A program made the position numbers and the translations under genes. DNA of 64,000 nt, from NCBI GenBank assembly GCA_028583405.1, contig CM053253.1, positions 3,962,013-4,026,012 of the forward strand, read 5' to 3'. Source of the stretch: Pogonophryne albipinna (Eukaryota > Chordata > Actinopteri > Perciformes > Artedidraconidae). This document shows, piece after piece, positions 11,164 to 23,388 of the stretch; within the stretch, counting starts at the first letter, position 1; every line of letters begins with the position of its first letter. The notes beneath the pieces are model-generated. The model saw only the letters and a list, made by a program, of their open reading frames with translations, had not been told where the DNA came from and did no database searches.

Positions 11164-13241
11164 GGCACAGATCCTGAATCTCCCTCCACCAGCAGGGAGA
11201 GGAGAGGAGAGGAGGAGAGAGGAGAGGAAGGAAGCGCCACCTCATGGTCAGACTGGGGAGGGAAAACAACACATAATCTCATTGATGTGAAGCATTGAAC
11301 GGTTACATGTGAGGATAAAATAAAACAATGAACAAAGGTATGCTGAGTTTTGTCTTTTTGTTTAGCTATATGAAGTCATAAAGTTGATCTGAAATGAGGC
11401 TCCAACAACAGAGGGTGTCGTATGCAGTGTAGATTGTAAAGCCCCTTTAGACAAAATTGTCAGTTATGATACGATAATACTTTATTGTTAGATCGAGTCT
11501 GTAATTTGTATTGCATCACAGTAGCTTCCTTGGCAACATCACCAAAGACAAATATTAAGACACGAAACAAGGAAACAGACATTCGAAAAACATCACAATC
11601 ACTGAAGAGAAAAACCTGCTCAAGACCCTCTAACGTACTTTTGACCTGGGATTTCACTCACATTGCATTTAATTTGAGGTTTGATTGGTGCGCCAAAGCG
11701 TGCTTCAGTCTAAATGTACGAAATCGTGGGACCTTTCATTTCTATTCACTGTTGTTGGCCAGCCTCAATATGTTACGTTATGGAGGCTGAGTCAGAGTCT
11801 GAGGGAGCAGTTTTGACTTTAAAGCGGTACACAAACACTTGTAACACTTAGTATTGCAATACTGTAGAATCACAGATTTAAAAAACAGAAGAAGAATTTG
11901 TCTACTCGCCCAGAAAGACTTGAGGTTCTGGAGACAATGTGTGAGCTACATAAATAAACCTGATGTGACTAAAAGATGTCTATAGAAAGTTATCAGTGAG
12001 ACGTTTTTTTAATGCCAGGTCGGAATCAATGACTTTAAATAAAATAATGGATTAATGTATTTGGAATGTAATACTCTATTGCGCTGATCATTGTATCTTA
12101 TGTGTCATTAAAACCAATAAAAATACCTTGATAAAAGTTACCTTACATTTGCTATTTTTCATCTACACGCAAATAATCTTTGCATATTTACAATGTTATT
12201 TTCTCTTTGACAGTATGTGTTCAACATAAGACTGCACTGTCAGTTTGGGCAAGGGTAGAAATTCTAGCAGCTATGAATTTATTTGCCTGTTCTCACTTAA
12301 CTTAAGCAAACACCAACTTTCTAACATTTCTTTTTGTCAGACATGCTGGCCTCCATCTTGATTTCTTGAATGTTTATGAAAAAACGTGTCAACAGAGACA
12401 ACGGTAGAACACTTTATGGTTTCTATACTTCAAAATATTGTGATTTTCTTAACATAAAGAAAAGCAATAACCTTAAACAAATGAAAAATTGCAGATGTAG
12501 ATACAATATTTATATTTCTTCTTGATAACCTGAACTCCTTGAGCTGTCATTTAAACCGCAGGTGTGTCAATTACATCGATTTGACAAATGACAAACTATA
12601 AAAAAGGAATTTAACTAAGTGGAGGGGCCTTGATTACTTATTAAACTATATATTTACTTAGACGTGTGCATCAAATATGTGTTCTAGTGAAGTGAAACCA
12701 AATGTGACACAGTGCGGTGAGACAGCGACTCTTCCCTTGAGATGGTATTCTCATTTTACACAAAGAGGAAGCAGCGAGTGGGTGGAAAAGCACTTTTAAA
12801 CTGTGAGAGAGAAATGTCAAAAGAAATGAAAGAAACAATGAACAACATGACTGCAGGAGAGTTTTCCCAACCAAGAAACACAGCAGGAATGTTGGTGAAC
12901 TTTGGCAGCATTTCTCATTTCCACAGTAGAAACTGAGTGTAAATATGCGACAGGTTTAGTGGTTAAACTGGTCTGAAGGAGGAGTGAGAGCATGTTCAGA
13001 CCTGAGGCGGGGGGGCGACAGTCACCTGCACCATCTCCTATTTATATATGTCCGTATTGGCAGCTACAAAGACAGATAACTAAATACTATGTTAATTACT
13101 ATTACATCCACACTGAGCTGAGACAGGGAATCTCATGCAGTGTTCTTCATATCTCAATACATTAGTATCCATGTGAGCTTCAAGCCGTTTGGTTTGTATC
13201 ACATGATGCATCATCTCAACATCATTGTAAATCATAGCTTG
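11164..13241. other. Intergenic, no gene recognised
   Basis: AT-rich sequence without a long frame or a splice-flanked exon I trust. A purine-rich GGAGAGGAGA tract lies at about 11190-11235. CGATAATACTTTATTG near 11470 resembles the 3' tail of fish LINEs, but no coding part adjoins it. Nothing else could be assigned. Confidence 0.45.
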
Positions 13242-14586
13242 CTCAGTTTTTCTCGACACACTAAAATTCTACATAAAGCACAATTATTTTAACTGACACT
13301 CAAAGAGCAAAACATCGGCTCAAATCTTAAAAACTCTAAACACGTTTTCAGCTTTTCACACAATTTGCAAATCAACATGGCACTTTTTGCAAACCACTGC
13401 ACACGTTTCTCCACGTAAGACACAGGAATCTGACATGAAGTCACGTGTTAGCAGGTTTAAAACACTGATATTCAAAATGCCTCACACATGGACCAATGAT
13501 CAAGAAACACGTTCCACCTGACCAAACACCTGGTAGCATAAATGTTGGCTCATCAATCAGGATGTTAGCACTATAAAAAGACCACAGGTGAGTACTTTTT
13601 TACAGCAACAATGGAAGCCAACATGGAAGCCAGAGGAAGAGGAAGAGGAAGAGCTGGGCTGAGAGTGAGAGGAGGAGGAATGACAGGGAGAGGTAGAGCT
13701 GGAGGGAGAGGACGTGGACAAAGAAGAATACTCTCTAATGAAATGAAATGTGATCAACCATGGTTTGACGATGAGAGAGGCTGGACAGAGGGTTCAGCCT
13801 AATCTAAGCCGATGTACTGTCGCCTCTGTAATCCGGACACTTAGACTTGAAAACAGGTTAGTCACCAGTTTGCAGCTCTACATAGTTCATGATATATCAG
13901 TGCTTATATCTGTTGTGTGAAACCTATTTACTTCATTACTGTAATTGAATTGTTAGCATGTTGCATGCTATAACTGTACAGAAATCCTGCACAATTTACT
14001 GTGGTAACACACACTGACCAACCTCTATGTCTTTGTTTATCTGAAGGACTGAGAAACAAAGAGGTGCAGGTGGAAGGTTAAGGATGTTCAATGAGGCACA
14101 GGAAGCAGCAGTTACAATCTGGGTTTGGGCAAACAATGCATCACACTTAGAGAGATCCGAAGCATAGTAGCTGTGTGCTGAGATGCAGGTTGCACAATGT
14201 TATTTTTGAATAAAATGTGATTTCTTTCAACAACTCATTTGTATTTCTTCATTTACTGTATTTCTGTAAACTCAAGCAATCTTTCTCTGCAGAACCCTCT
14301 CTGTACAGAGCATAGCCCAGAACAGATGGAAGTGCTTTAGAGTATGCTCAGCAGTGTGTAGCTGGGTGGTCAAACAATCCAGTGTTATGAATGAAGTGTG
14401 TTATATTTGGTGCTAAAGTTTGCATTTGGTAAGTGTTTATGTAGTTTTGAGGGCAGTTCTTCACTTTGCAGGAGAAATGAGGAGTTTTGCACTTTGGGTG
14501 TGTGGTTTTGTGAATTGCGTTTAGTGTTCTGAGAAACTGAGCAATTAAAAAAAAAATGTGTGTTAGCAATCGAGAAAAACTGTAAA
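13242..14586 (+). mobile_element. Degenerate mariner/IS630-like DNA transposon
   Basis: The ends carry the inverted repeat CAGTTTTTCTCGA (13247-13259) and its complement at about 14569-14581. Inside, 13611-13800 starts with an Arg/Gly-rich N-terminus (ARGRGRGRAGLRVRGGGMTG). After a frameshift it continues at about 13770-13855 as MREAGQRVQPNLSR and TVASVIRTLRLENR, a helix-turn-helix block of Tc1/mariner-type transposases common in fish. A further block at about 14046-14170 (RLRMFNEAQEAAVTIWVWAN) continues the family. No DDE domain is present. The gap 13856-14045 has intron-like GT...AG ends. Confidence 0.65.
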
Positions 14587-15386
14587 TCAATAAATACAAT
14601 AATTGTCATGGATTCAGAGACCAAGGTCTCTTTTAAAAAGGGTAAAGGGGATTTACACATGCAGTGAAATCAGATGGAAGAGTTTGGAGAACTGAAATCC
14701 AAGTGTTTTTGTAATTTGATGTGAAGTGCATACTGCATTAAACCCACTGTTGTAGATAAAACCGCACATTTTAATCACAGGAATACGCATTTAAAGGGAA
14801 GAGGCCCATCGAAACAGTCTATTCTGAATTCAGTGCACTTTTACTCTTTTGCAGTCAGGTAAGTCACAGGCATCCATTCAGACGTCTCTGCAGAAATCAA
14901 GACGTGAGGAAACAACAACCATCGCTGTTTTTATTGTTGACACCTGAAGCTCACACAGATCTTCGTCTTACTGTTGTCCTGCTGTTATCCACACAAACAG
15001 GGAGGTGACAGCACACGTTTTCCTGCAGACTACAGCATTAAACAACAACCCTACACTAATGCTGAATGAATGCTGATCCGACGCAGTTTGGCCTCTCTCC
15101 TGCAACTGCATATTCACTATGTCAAGTCATAGAGAAAAGATGTAACTGTGAGTTTACGGCATTAAGCACTTCCTCTGTAAACATTGGGATTTCAGTGAGA
15201 AGTGCAAAAACAACTCTCTAAATCCTCCTTCTGATCTCAGTGTGCATCTGTTTTTTGATTTAAAGCAATTGCAGTCTGTGGTGGAATGGTTGGATTTCTA
15301 TTTAGTAGTAAAGACGGTTTTACTAGCTCCTAGTTGCTATAAAATAAGGAACATGAAGCTGTTACTGGGTCAAATTAGTTAACATA
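14587..15386. other. Intergenic, no gene recognised
   Basis: No coding frame, no paired repeat ends and no recognised family in this stretch. Confidence 0.4.
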
Positions 15387-15394
15387 CACACATG

Positions 15395-16436
15395 CAGGGC
15401 CGGCCCTGACCAATTTGCTGCCCTAGGCAAGATTTTAGCTGGCGCCCCCCCCCCCATAAAAAAAATGCAGACACTCACTCTGCACTATGACTCGCACATG
15501 CACGGTTGTGGCATGACCACCAAAACAGAAAGATATGGACACAAGATGTGTGCAACTGTATTTAGTATCCTATCCATTTGAACATGATTTAAGTGGGGGG
15601 TGGACCTAACCTCCTCTTGGGGGGTCCGAGGGCATGCTCCCCCGGGAAGATTTTTATTTTTATATTGAAGTTAAAAGCATCAATCTTGAGAGCAACATTA
15701 AGAGATCTATGGATACATCTCTCAACACCCATATGAAACAGAACTGTAAGCAGATTTCCTTTTTTTTTTAAATGGATATTTTACTAATCACTCCCCTTTT
15801 AAATTGTATTCTTGTTTATTAATAACAACTTTTTTGTACTGTCATATAGTATTTTATACCTGTTTTTCATCTATTCTCTTATTTTTTATAACTATAATGA
15901 TTATATAAAGGTGTGCCTTTACCTCACTGAGCTGAGGTTATCAGAGCCTCTCAATCTTTCAGGAGAGAGCTCTCTAAAGCTCCCCCCCCCCCGCGGCCGC
16001 TTACACAGTCAATTCCAATGTTAATAAAAGCACACAGAAGCTGTATACGTTTTTTGGTAGTTTGATTTATTTTTAAATTAACACAAATACAAAATTAAAA
16101 CCTATAATTGCACACTAAAACCATTATTTCAAGAAAAAATGAATAATTTCACATAAACCTCTGTTTTTTAATGGGGCTGGGGCAGTTCAACTTGATTTTG
16201 GGGGGGGGTGCCATAGTTTTTGGGCGATGTACGCAATATAGGCGTAGTTCTGTTAGTATAAGATAATAAGATGTACTTTGTTGATCCAAAATCGGGAAAT
16301 TGTGTTGTTATGAAATTTCCCCAAAAATATTTTTTTTATTTCTAACTTTTTTTTTTTTTCAAAATTGTTGGCGCCCCCAATAGATTGATGCGCCCTTAGC
16401 ATTCGCCTATACTGCCTATGCCGAGGGCCGGCCCTG
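15395..16436. mobile_element. hAT-type element with 8-bp TSD
   Basis: It begins CAGGGCCGGCCCTGACC and ends with the complement of CAGGGCCGGCCCTCGGC, sharing 13 terminal nucleotides. Both sides carry the same 8 bp, CACACATG (15387-15394 and 16437-16444), the hallmark of hAT transposition. It is 1,042 bp and has no transposase frame, so it is non-autonomous. The interior has poly-C and poly-T runs and an AAGATGTACTTTGTTGATCC motif resembling a LINE 3' tail near 16265. Confidence 0.85.
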
Positions 16437-16443
16437 CACACAT

Positions 16444-16446
<3 letters not shown>

Positions 16447-16491
<45 letters not shown>

Positions 16492-16671
16492 ACACACACA
16501 TACACGTACCCATAAAACACAAACACACACACACACACTGTTGTTTAATCCGTCCATAGTGAGTCAGTTGTGACTGTTAGCCTTTAGCCCCTCCCAGGAG
16601 GTGGTGGGACCAGAAAAGCAGTTTCTATACAAACACTCCCTCAACACACACACACACACACACACACCACA

Positions 16672-16712
<41 letters not shown>

Positions 16713-16725
16713 ACACACACACACA

Positions 16726-16800
<75 letters not shown>
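16447..16800. repeat. Compound (CA)n arrays
   Basis: (CA)n at 16447-16490 follows the right target duplication of the hAT element. A longer interrupted (CA)n lies at 16646-16800, broken by CC and CT variants. The two are separated by about 150 bp of unique sequence. Confidence 0.9.
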
Positions 16801-16802
<2 letters not shown>

Positions 16803-16868
16803 AATTGAAATACCAAAAGTGAATGTTTAAATTGGTGTTTTCATTCATAAGGTAATTTTACTTAGATA
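16803..16868. repeat. Short direct duplication of 34386-34450
   Basis: About 65 bp (AATACCAAAAGTGAATGTTT onward) recurs at 34388-34450 in the same orientation with few differences and unrelated flanks on both sides. It marks a small duplication or a shared repeat fragment. Confidence 0.7.
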
Positions 16869-17241
16869 CTATGTTATAAGAGTAACCTGAGTTTGCATTC
16901 AAGTCTTGCACTAAGAACCAGGAATACGTTATGATTTAATATGTTGATGTCATTGTCTTGAGTTACAGGATGCTGTGTTAACTACAATATTTCATTTGAT
17001 GAGTTACATACAGTAGGAGGTTATTCCTTCAAGAAAAGGGGACATGTTGTGTCCTGTTACTGCAGCCAGAGGGCGCTGTAGGACAGAGAGTTGATATATG
17101 AAGCCCGAAGGTGGAAGGTGGATAAAGAAGAATAAAGATGGAGTAAAGGATAGCACACGACAACAAGAGGACATACCCTCCATTACAAAGTGCACCATGA
17201 TGCATGTGGCTGAGGTCGAAGTGTTTTCAGGAAGGTTCATG

Positions 17242-17395
17242 TATAAAGAGAACTGAGCAGTGTCAGAAGCAGGACTCTGTTCATTCCTATATTCCACAAT
17301 GTGTTTTGACAGAAATACGACTGAACTGACTCGACTTCCAGCATCAGCCTCCATGGCGTTAGAACAGGACTTATTATTGGAACTGAAACACTCAG
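17242..17395 (+). promoter_or_regulatory. Possible TATA box and first coding exon, unassigned
   Basis: TATAAA at 17242-17247 lies 106 bp upstream of an ATG (17353) opening MALEQDLLLELKHS, which runs into CTCAG|GTAATC, a plausible donor, at 17395/17396. This is the layout of a 5' exon. I do not recognise the peptide, it is not a signal peptide, and I found no partner exon downstream in the right phase. It may be chance. Confidence 0.25.
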
Positions 17396-17702
17396 GTAAT
17401 CTGAACAACACAGTAACTGAACTCTTCAGAAAGAAAGAAAGGAGGATGGTTTTTGGGTACAAATAATCAAACGTATTGGTGAGTACTGGCTATAATGACT
17501 TTTATTTAACATTGTTGATATTTTCTTGTCATTTCATTAGTAAATATTGTTGCTTCTGCTAGAGAGGATGTGCGGCGCAGCAGTGAAAGGAGGCTTGTTG
17601 AATTGTGTTGTTTGGTGCTCTTGCTTTAGTAATGGCATTCATTCTCGCTACATTAGAAACCTGTCTGTGAAGCAGCGCCCTGTTATACTGCGTTAATGTA
17701 TC

Positions 17703-18160
17703 ATATTAATGGCTTCTATAGCCGTGACGTCATAATAATGCTATTAGGAGGTGGATTCATTCAGGTAGACACTACTGAAGGCCTAGGTGTGAAATGCACG
17801 GCCTGTTACTGTTTTCAACATAACTCATTTGAAGATATTGTGAGACAAAAAAACAATAATTAGGACGCAAATAAAGAAACACATTTTTGTATGAACTTTC
17901 ATTAAAGGTCATTCTTTTTATTGGTAATTTAATCTTGATCAAAAGTCAACAAAAGCCAAATATTGTATTATTATCTCCCACCGGCCTAAGCAAAATACAT
18001 TCTAAGTAGTAAAAACCATAAACATATTAAATTCATATATAACAGGGAAAATAATCACATTCTCTTTCTTCTATCAAAATGATCGTAACTAATTGATTAT
18101 TCAGATCATTGTTGCAGCTGAATTCTGTAACACGAGGACTTTGAGGAAAGAAATATGCTT
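17703..18160. repeat. Direct repeat flanking the lectin gene, left copy
   Basis: About 460 bp nearly identical to 21529-21981, same orientation, offset about 3.82 kb. It covers the 3' UTR and 3' flank of the lectin gene, including its likely AATAAA. The second copy therefore looks like the 3' end of a former neighbouring lectin copy. Confidence 0.85.
17917..17922 (-). terminator. Candidate poly(A) signal of lectin gene
   Basis: AATAAA on the minus strand, about 270 nt past the lectin stop codon. It is conserved in the duplicate copy of this 3' flank near 21740. Confidence 0.55.
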
Positions 18161-18193
18161 TCTCTGATAAAAATCACACACAGCAATTCAGCT

Positions 18194-20904
18194 TTAGAGC
18201 TCATCCCTCTCCTCCTCCTCCTCCTTGTGGAAGACTTGTCCATCCGGCTGCTTCCTCCAGGCCACTTGGACGTTGTCGTCCAATCCCTGGGCCCTTAGGT
18301 TCTTTTTCGCCTGAGACACAAAAACTCATTTTCATTATCGTTCCAATAAAAACAGATGATTTCTCTTTAGCTCACTCATCTGAAATGGTAGCTGTTCCCC
18401 TTATTTCTTCCAGTGTAAAGGCTTACCTCAGGTTATGGAATAGTATTTGTACATGTTTCCTAATGCATTTGGTGGCATGTGGCTAAGTTTCTGCTATTTA
18501 CTTCTGCACATATTTACACGTCTTCTTACTAAATGCTTGGGTCCTGTTATTTGTGGCCAAAGTATTGAATGGATATAGAATTTCATTCATGCTCATCTTG
18601 GTCCATTTCATTCGTATAGAAATTAATTTACTGCATTTTCTTTCGTTGAATTCATTATTCTTTAATAGTTATTTATTTGTTTCCTACCTCTTTCGTCTCT
18701 TGTTCTCATGTCATGTGAATTTCCTTTCTGGTGATGGTTTTGCATCAAAGTAGAAAACATGATTTACCTCCACCAACATCGCATCCAGAAAAGCGGGGTC
18801 GTTCAGATCCACACCGTTTGGTTTCTTCACCCTCACCTTTATCACTTGCATTGAAACAGGCACAACAGGCACAACAGCTAGAAACACAAACAAACTTCAT
18901 CAGTCACAACGTTTATGGTGTCTTCTTTTTCAACAGACTCAATATCATCACTTGCTTTGACGTAGCTGTGAATTTTACTCACTGTAGCAGATGAATGGTT
19001 TCTTCACTCCACAGTCCAAGTCCTCCCATTTTCCAGAGTTGTCGAAAGCTGCAGCCACACAAGCTTTGAGACCTACGTAGTTAGGTTCATTTACTTTCCA
19101 GTACTTGAAGGAGGAGAAACTTCCATCGGACCACTTCCAGGACTTAGGGTTAGGGTTAGTGGAGTCTCTGTAAAGGCCGATCCAATACCAATACCCTTCA
19201 GGTAACAGCTCAACAATCTGCTGGTACTCTGCCTGGTTTCTCACACTGGCCAGGTCTGTGTGGTGTTCTCTGCAGTAGCTCTGGGCCTCAGTCCATGTCA
19301 TGTCGCTGTTGATGAGGACAAATGTTGCATTCGGCCCTGAAAATGGACCCCAGAGAAGCTGAGTAGAGGCACCACGACATACAGCCTGACATCAATGCCA
19401 CATCTCTGGTGGTATTGATGCCTTTATAATATAAAATATTACATTTAAATCCCACAAATGTGTACTTTGTAATTTGTAGTTCTGGGGTTTTTCAAAAGAT
19501 GAATGTTGGCAAGAAACTTTACTAGTATCAGTGGTGGAAGAAGTATTCAGATCTTTTAGTAAAAGGAGTACAACAATGTGAAGATACTGTGTTACAAGTT
19601 AAAGCTTCATTCAAATGATATTGATTCTATATTGTTCTTATTCTGTTTAGCACAGATTTATAAGATGTAAAACGTAACTACAATTCTGAAACAAGTTTGC
19701 AAAAAATGGTATATGCATAATTTCCTTTTACGTTATCTTTGAAATGAAACCATGTGAGAATTTTAGTGAAAAGGGAAATGTCTTTAGTGGAACTGCTAAC
19801 AAAAGAAAAAAAGTCACAAAGAAAAAAGGTTGGGAACCGCTAGTTAGATAAAGATCAATGCATTGTATTTCAGAAGCTTAAGATATGATTTTAAATGTGT
19901 TATATTAATTTTAAGTTTATATTCTTACCTGTGACATCAAAGCAGAGCGCCCCGGTTCGGCTATTACAATCATAATCAATCCATGTTCCATCAGAATAAA
20001 GCAATGTGCATTGGTCATCGTGCCCGTCGCTTGGTTCTCCAGGCGACCATCGTCTAAACTCCGTCTCCCCCGGTCCGTAGAAGCTTGGGTCTGACATCGA
20101 CCACCTCCAGCTGTCCCGGTCATCGTACAGCCCTATCCAGGCTGACTGAAAGCAAGAAATTGTTATAATTATTACATCCTGTTGAAGCTTTTAAAGCTGC
20201 TGCTCTAGAAAATGTGTATGTTTAATAAAGAGAAGGTTTTTATGCCTTCATGAGACCAGCCTTGGTACGTGGTGATCTAATGGGAATCCCCTCAAGTCAA
20301 CATTCATCACAGCCTTGTTACTCTGAACCTCTTCCACTTTATTACAGGGTTTTATTCTATAGCTTTGGCTTAAAACATTTTCAACTCTGTTTTAATACTC
20401 AGGTTCCCATAGGACTTTAAAACAAGTTTAGCTTTCTGTAATAATCTCTCCTTTTTAAATTTGACTCTAAAAGAAATGTAATTCATTTGAATCGAAAGAC
20501 AGAGAAAAGTGACCTCACTTGGTTGTATTGGCCTGCCATGTTGTTCAGGAGCTTCACAACCTCCATGCTGTCTACAGTGGCCAGGTCTGTGTGTTTCTCT
20601 CTGCAGTATCTCTGTGCTTCAGACATGGTCTTTGCTTCAGAAACAAAATGGTACTGACGTTCAGCATGTGAGGAGACAGCGCTCAGCCCTGTAGAGACAC
20701 AGACATTTTGATTAGATTCAATATCAATTACTGAACCGACTTCTCCAAAGTACATTAAAGTTAAACTGTAAATTAAATAACTTAAGTAATTGTCAGACGG
20801 AAACCAAAATAGAAAGTACAACAAATTGCTAATGCGATAACATATTTCAAATAAAAATAATAATTGCCTGAAAGAGCGATGATGATCAGAAGAACTGCTT
20901 CCAT
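18194..20904 (-). CDS. Two-domain C-type lectin with C-terminal RDEL
   Basis: Six exons on the minus strand: 20904-20868, 20688-20519, 20145-19929, 19336-18983, 18877-18768 and 18310-18194, giving 334 residues. The start [20 protein letters not shown] is a signal peptide. Domain 1 (about 25-140; WIGLYDD, EPS, WIDYDC) and domain 2 (about 143-258; WIGLY, NEPN, WEDLDC) each keep four cysteines. Domain 2 has the EPN motif of mannose-type calcium sites but WED in place of WND; domain 1 lacks EPN/QPD, so sugar binding is uncertain. A roughly 75-residue tail follows ([13 protein letters not shown] is near its start as [14 protein letters not shown]), ending in five Glu and RDEL, a KDEL-type ER-retrieval signal. 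Intron 1 uses a GC donor; the others are GT-AG. Flanking direct repeats suggest a tandem lectin array. The family is close to fish mannose-receptor-like lectins; the exact orthologue is not recognised. Confidence 0.85.
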
Positions 20905-21528
20905 CCTTGTCTCTTCCCTGTTCCTCTCTTTTGGAATGAGACTGTAGATGTGCAGCTGTTGACATTCAATATTAGGTCAAATGCAAAGTGGATATGGAAC
21001 TGACACCTTTTTTACATCAGGCTTATTTACTTACATTTGCACATGCATTTACAAGGAGAGACCAATAGAGTAATATGGGCGTAGGACTGGTGATACACAG
21101 CAGGAAAAACAAATTCATGCCCATAAACAAAAAAAATACAAAAAGTCTGAAACAACACTGATCATTTCATATAATGAGAAACTTTTACAGTTTACAAGCT
21201 AATACATTTAAAAGATCACAAAACCGGTGTAAGAATTATTGCACTAACTTCCAGCTTCATACTTTGGGTATTCCAGTAAAACATTTGTTCATGCTTTAAT
21301 GTTAGACAAACTTTGTTTTCTTTGTGTCTGCCTGTTTCAAACGCTTTGTTGTAGCTGCTCAAAAGGATTTTACTTTCACGGCAAAGGCTTGAGTCCATGT
21401 TCACCCTCTGATGGTGTTTACTGCAAACCAACATGAACTGAGACACATTCAGAATGAACAATTAAAAAAGCTTTATATATCGAAACCTCACTTTTCAAAA
21501 ATCACTTTATAGTCTAAAAGGCATTATA
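20905..21528. other. Upstream region of lectin gene
   Basis: Holds the 5' UTR and presumed promoter of the minus-strand lectin gene. I could not place a convincing TATA box or transcription start. No other coding content. Confidence 0.4.
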
Positions 21529-21981
21529 ATATTAATGGTTTCTATAGCCGTGACGTCATAATAATGCTATTAGGAGGTGGATTCATTCAGGAAGACACTA
21601 CTGAAGGCCTAGGTGTGAAATGCACGGCCTGTTACTGTTTTCAACATAACTCATTTGAAGATATTGTGAGACAAAAAAACAATAATTAGGACGCAAATAA
21701 AGAAACACATTTTTGTATGAAATGTCAATAAAGGTAATTTTTTTATTGGTAATTTAATCTTGATCAAACGTCAACAAAAGCTAAACATTTTATTATTATC
21801 TCCCACCGACCAAGCAAATACATTCAATAGTAAAACCCCTAAACATATTAAATTCATATATAACAAGGAAAAGCATTACTTTCTCTTTCTTCTATCAAAA
21901 TGATCGTAACTAATTGATTATTCAGATCATTGTTGCAGCTGAATTCTGTCGCATGAGGACTTTGAGGAAAGAAATATGCTT
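21529..21981. repeat. Direct repeat flanking the lectin gene, right copy
   Basis: Near-identical to 17703-18160. Homology stops abruptly after AGAAATATGCTTT, shortly before the position where the last lectin exon would begin, and unrelated sequence follows. Confidence 0.85.
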
Positions 21982-22093
21982 TTCATTTATTTAACAGCTG
22001 GTCTTATGTCTGTGAGCCCTCCTGTTGTTAATTGATAAGCCTTGAAACATGCACTTGTCAAGGATCAGAGGCACATTTTGCAAATATGGCAGT

Positions 22094-22449
22094 CGTGTCA
22101 GGGAGAGTGAAGTAGGCAGGACCCAAGTGCAGAATTAAACAGAAAATACCTTTATTTCAAGGCTAATATAACAACAGAACTCTTCCCAGTGAACAAAGTC
22201 AGGACGAACAACAATCCAACAAAGACAGACAGAAAAACCAGAACTTAAATGCACACAAGATTAATCACACAAACAAGACACAGGTGAGGAGGGAGGAGAA
22301 AACACAGGGGCACAAGGTGAACACAATCAGGACATCAGACACAGGAGGGCAAACACAGAGACAGGAATCAACAGACAAGACAGGGGGTGAACACTTTTCA
22401 AAATAAAACAGGAAACCAGAGACAGACACAACACAGACAGACCGTGACA
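22094..22449. mobile_element. MITE with AGT TSD inside the transposon copy
   Basis: A 356-bp insertion with ends CGTGTCAGGG and CCGTGACA flanked by AGT (22091-22093, 22450-22452). The paralogous copy near 33750 reads straight through with a single AGT, which fixes both boundaries. The 3-bp TSD suggests a PIF/Harbinger-type mechanism. Confidence 0.8.
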
Positions 22450-23388
22450 AGTAGCCATCGATCATCTTAAGATAAGATATACTTTATTAATCCCAAGTTT
22501 AACATTTTTTCATTGCAGTAGCATATGTAAAAGTTGTAAATATCCAGTGGTGTTTATTTGTAAATCATTTAGTATAATCACACAAATTCTGTGTTGTATA
22601 TTAAATAATTCTGTGTTCTTTATTTATTGAATGTTCAATACCTGACAAGGCCGGAGATGAAAAACTTGGGTCGTAGGTTCCTCAACAGTGCATTACAAGA
22701 CATCTATCAATATGTGTGTACCTCCACCATTAAACTGTCATATTCTGCACATTTCTTATACTATCTACATACATCTTAGAGTATAATACATATGTATAAT
22801 ATCAGTTAAAATAAATGCTTCTAGTTAACATTGCAGGAAAGGTGATTGTCAAGTCCCAAAACAAATTATGCAATGTTTTAAACGTTAAGTACTTTGTCAG
22901 GCTTAATATTTATCTGTAGATACCCCCAAAGCTTTTTTCTTATTTAAAAGAAGACCTTAACCTAAAGTACTCTTTAATGTTTGAATAAAGCCTTATTAGT
23001 TTGTCTGTTTTGCACATCCTCCTATTAATATCTTTGTACATCCGGCACTAAACTGTTTTATTGTAGAGATCACTTACAGTATCTTCTTGATATTTTCTAT
23101 TCTATATTTCTATCATTGACTTTCTACTTTCCCCCAATGAAAGTAAGTACTCTTAATATTTTTATGTTTTCATCAGATATAAAATATTCAACAAAGAAAT
23201 TCAATAACGTGCTTTAACCACTAGGCGGTGCGGGTTAAAAAACCGTCAAGTTTACAGTGTTAACACAATAAATTATACTTTCCAGTATAAGTTTCCAGTT
23301 TAGTTTATGACGGATGTATTTTGTTATGGACACATATATTGTTTTGACATTTTTAACATCAAACCGACAGAAAATATGTTCTTAACAT

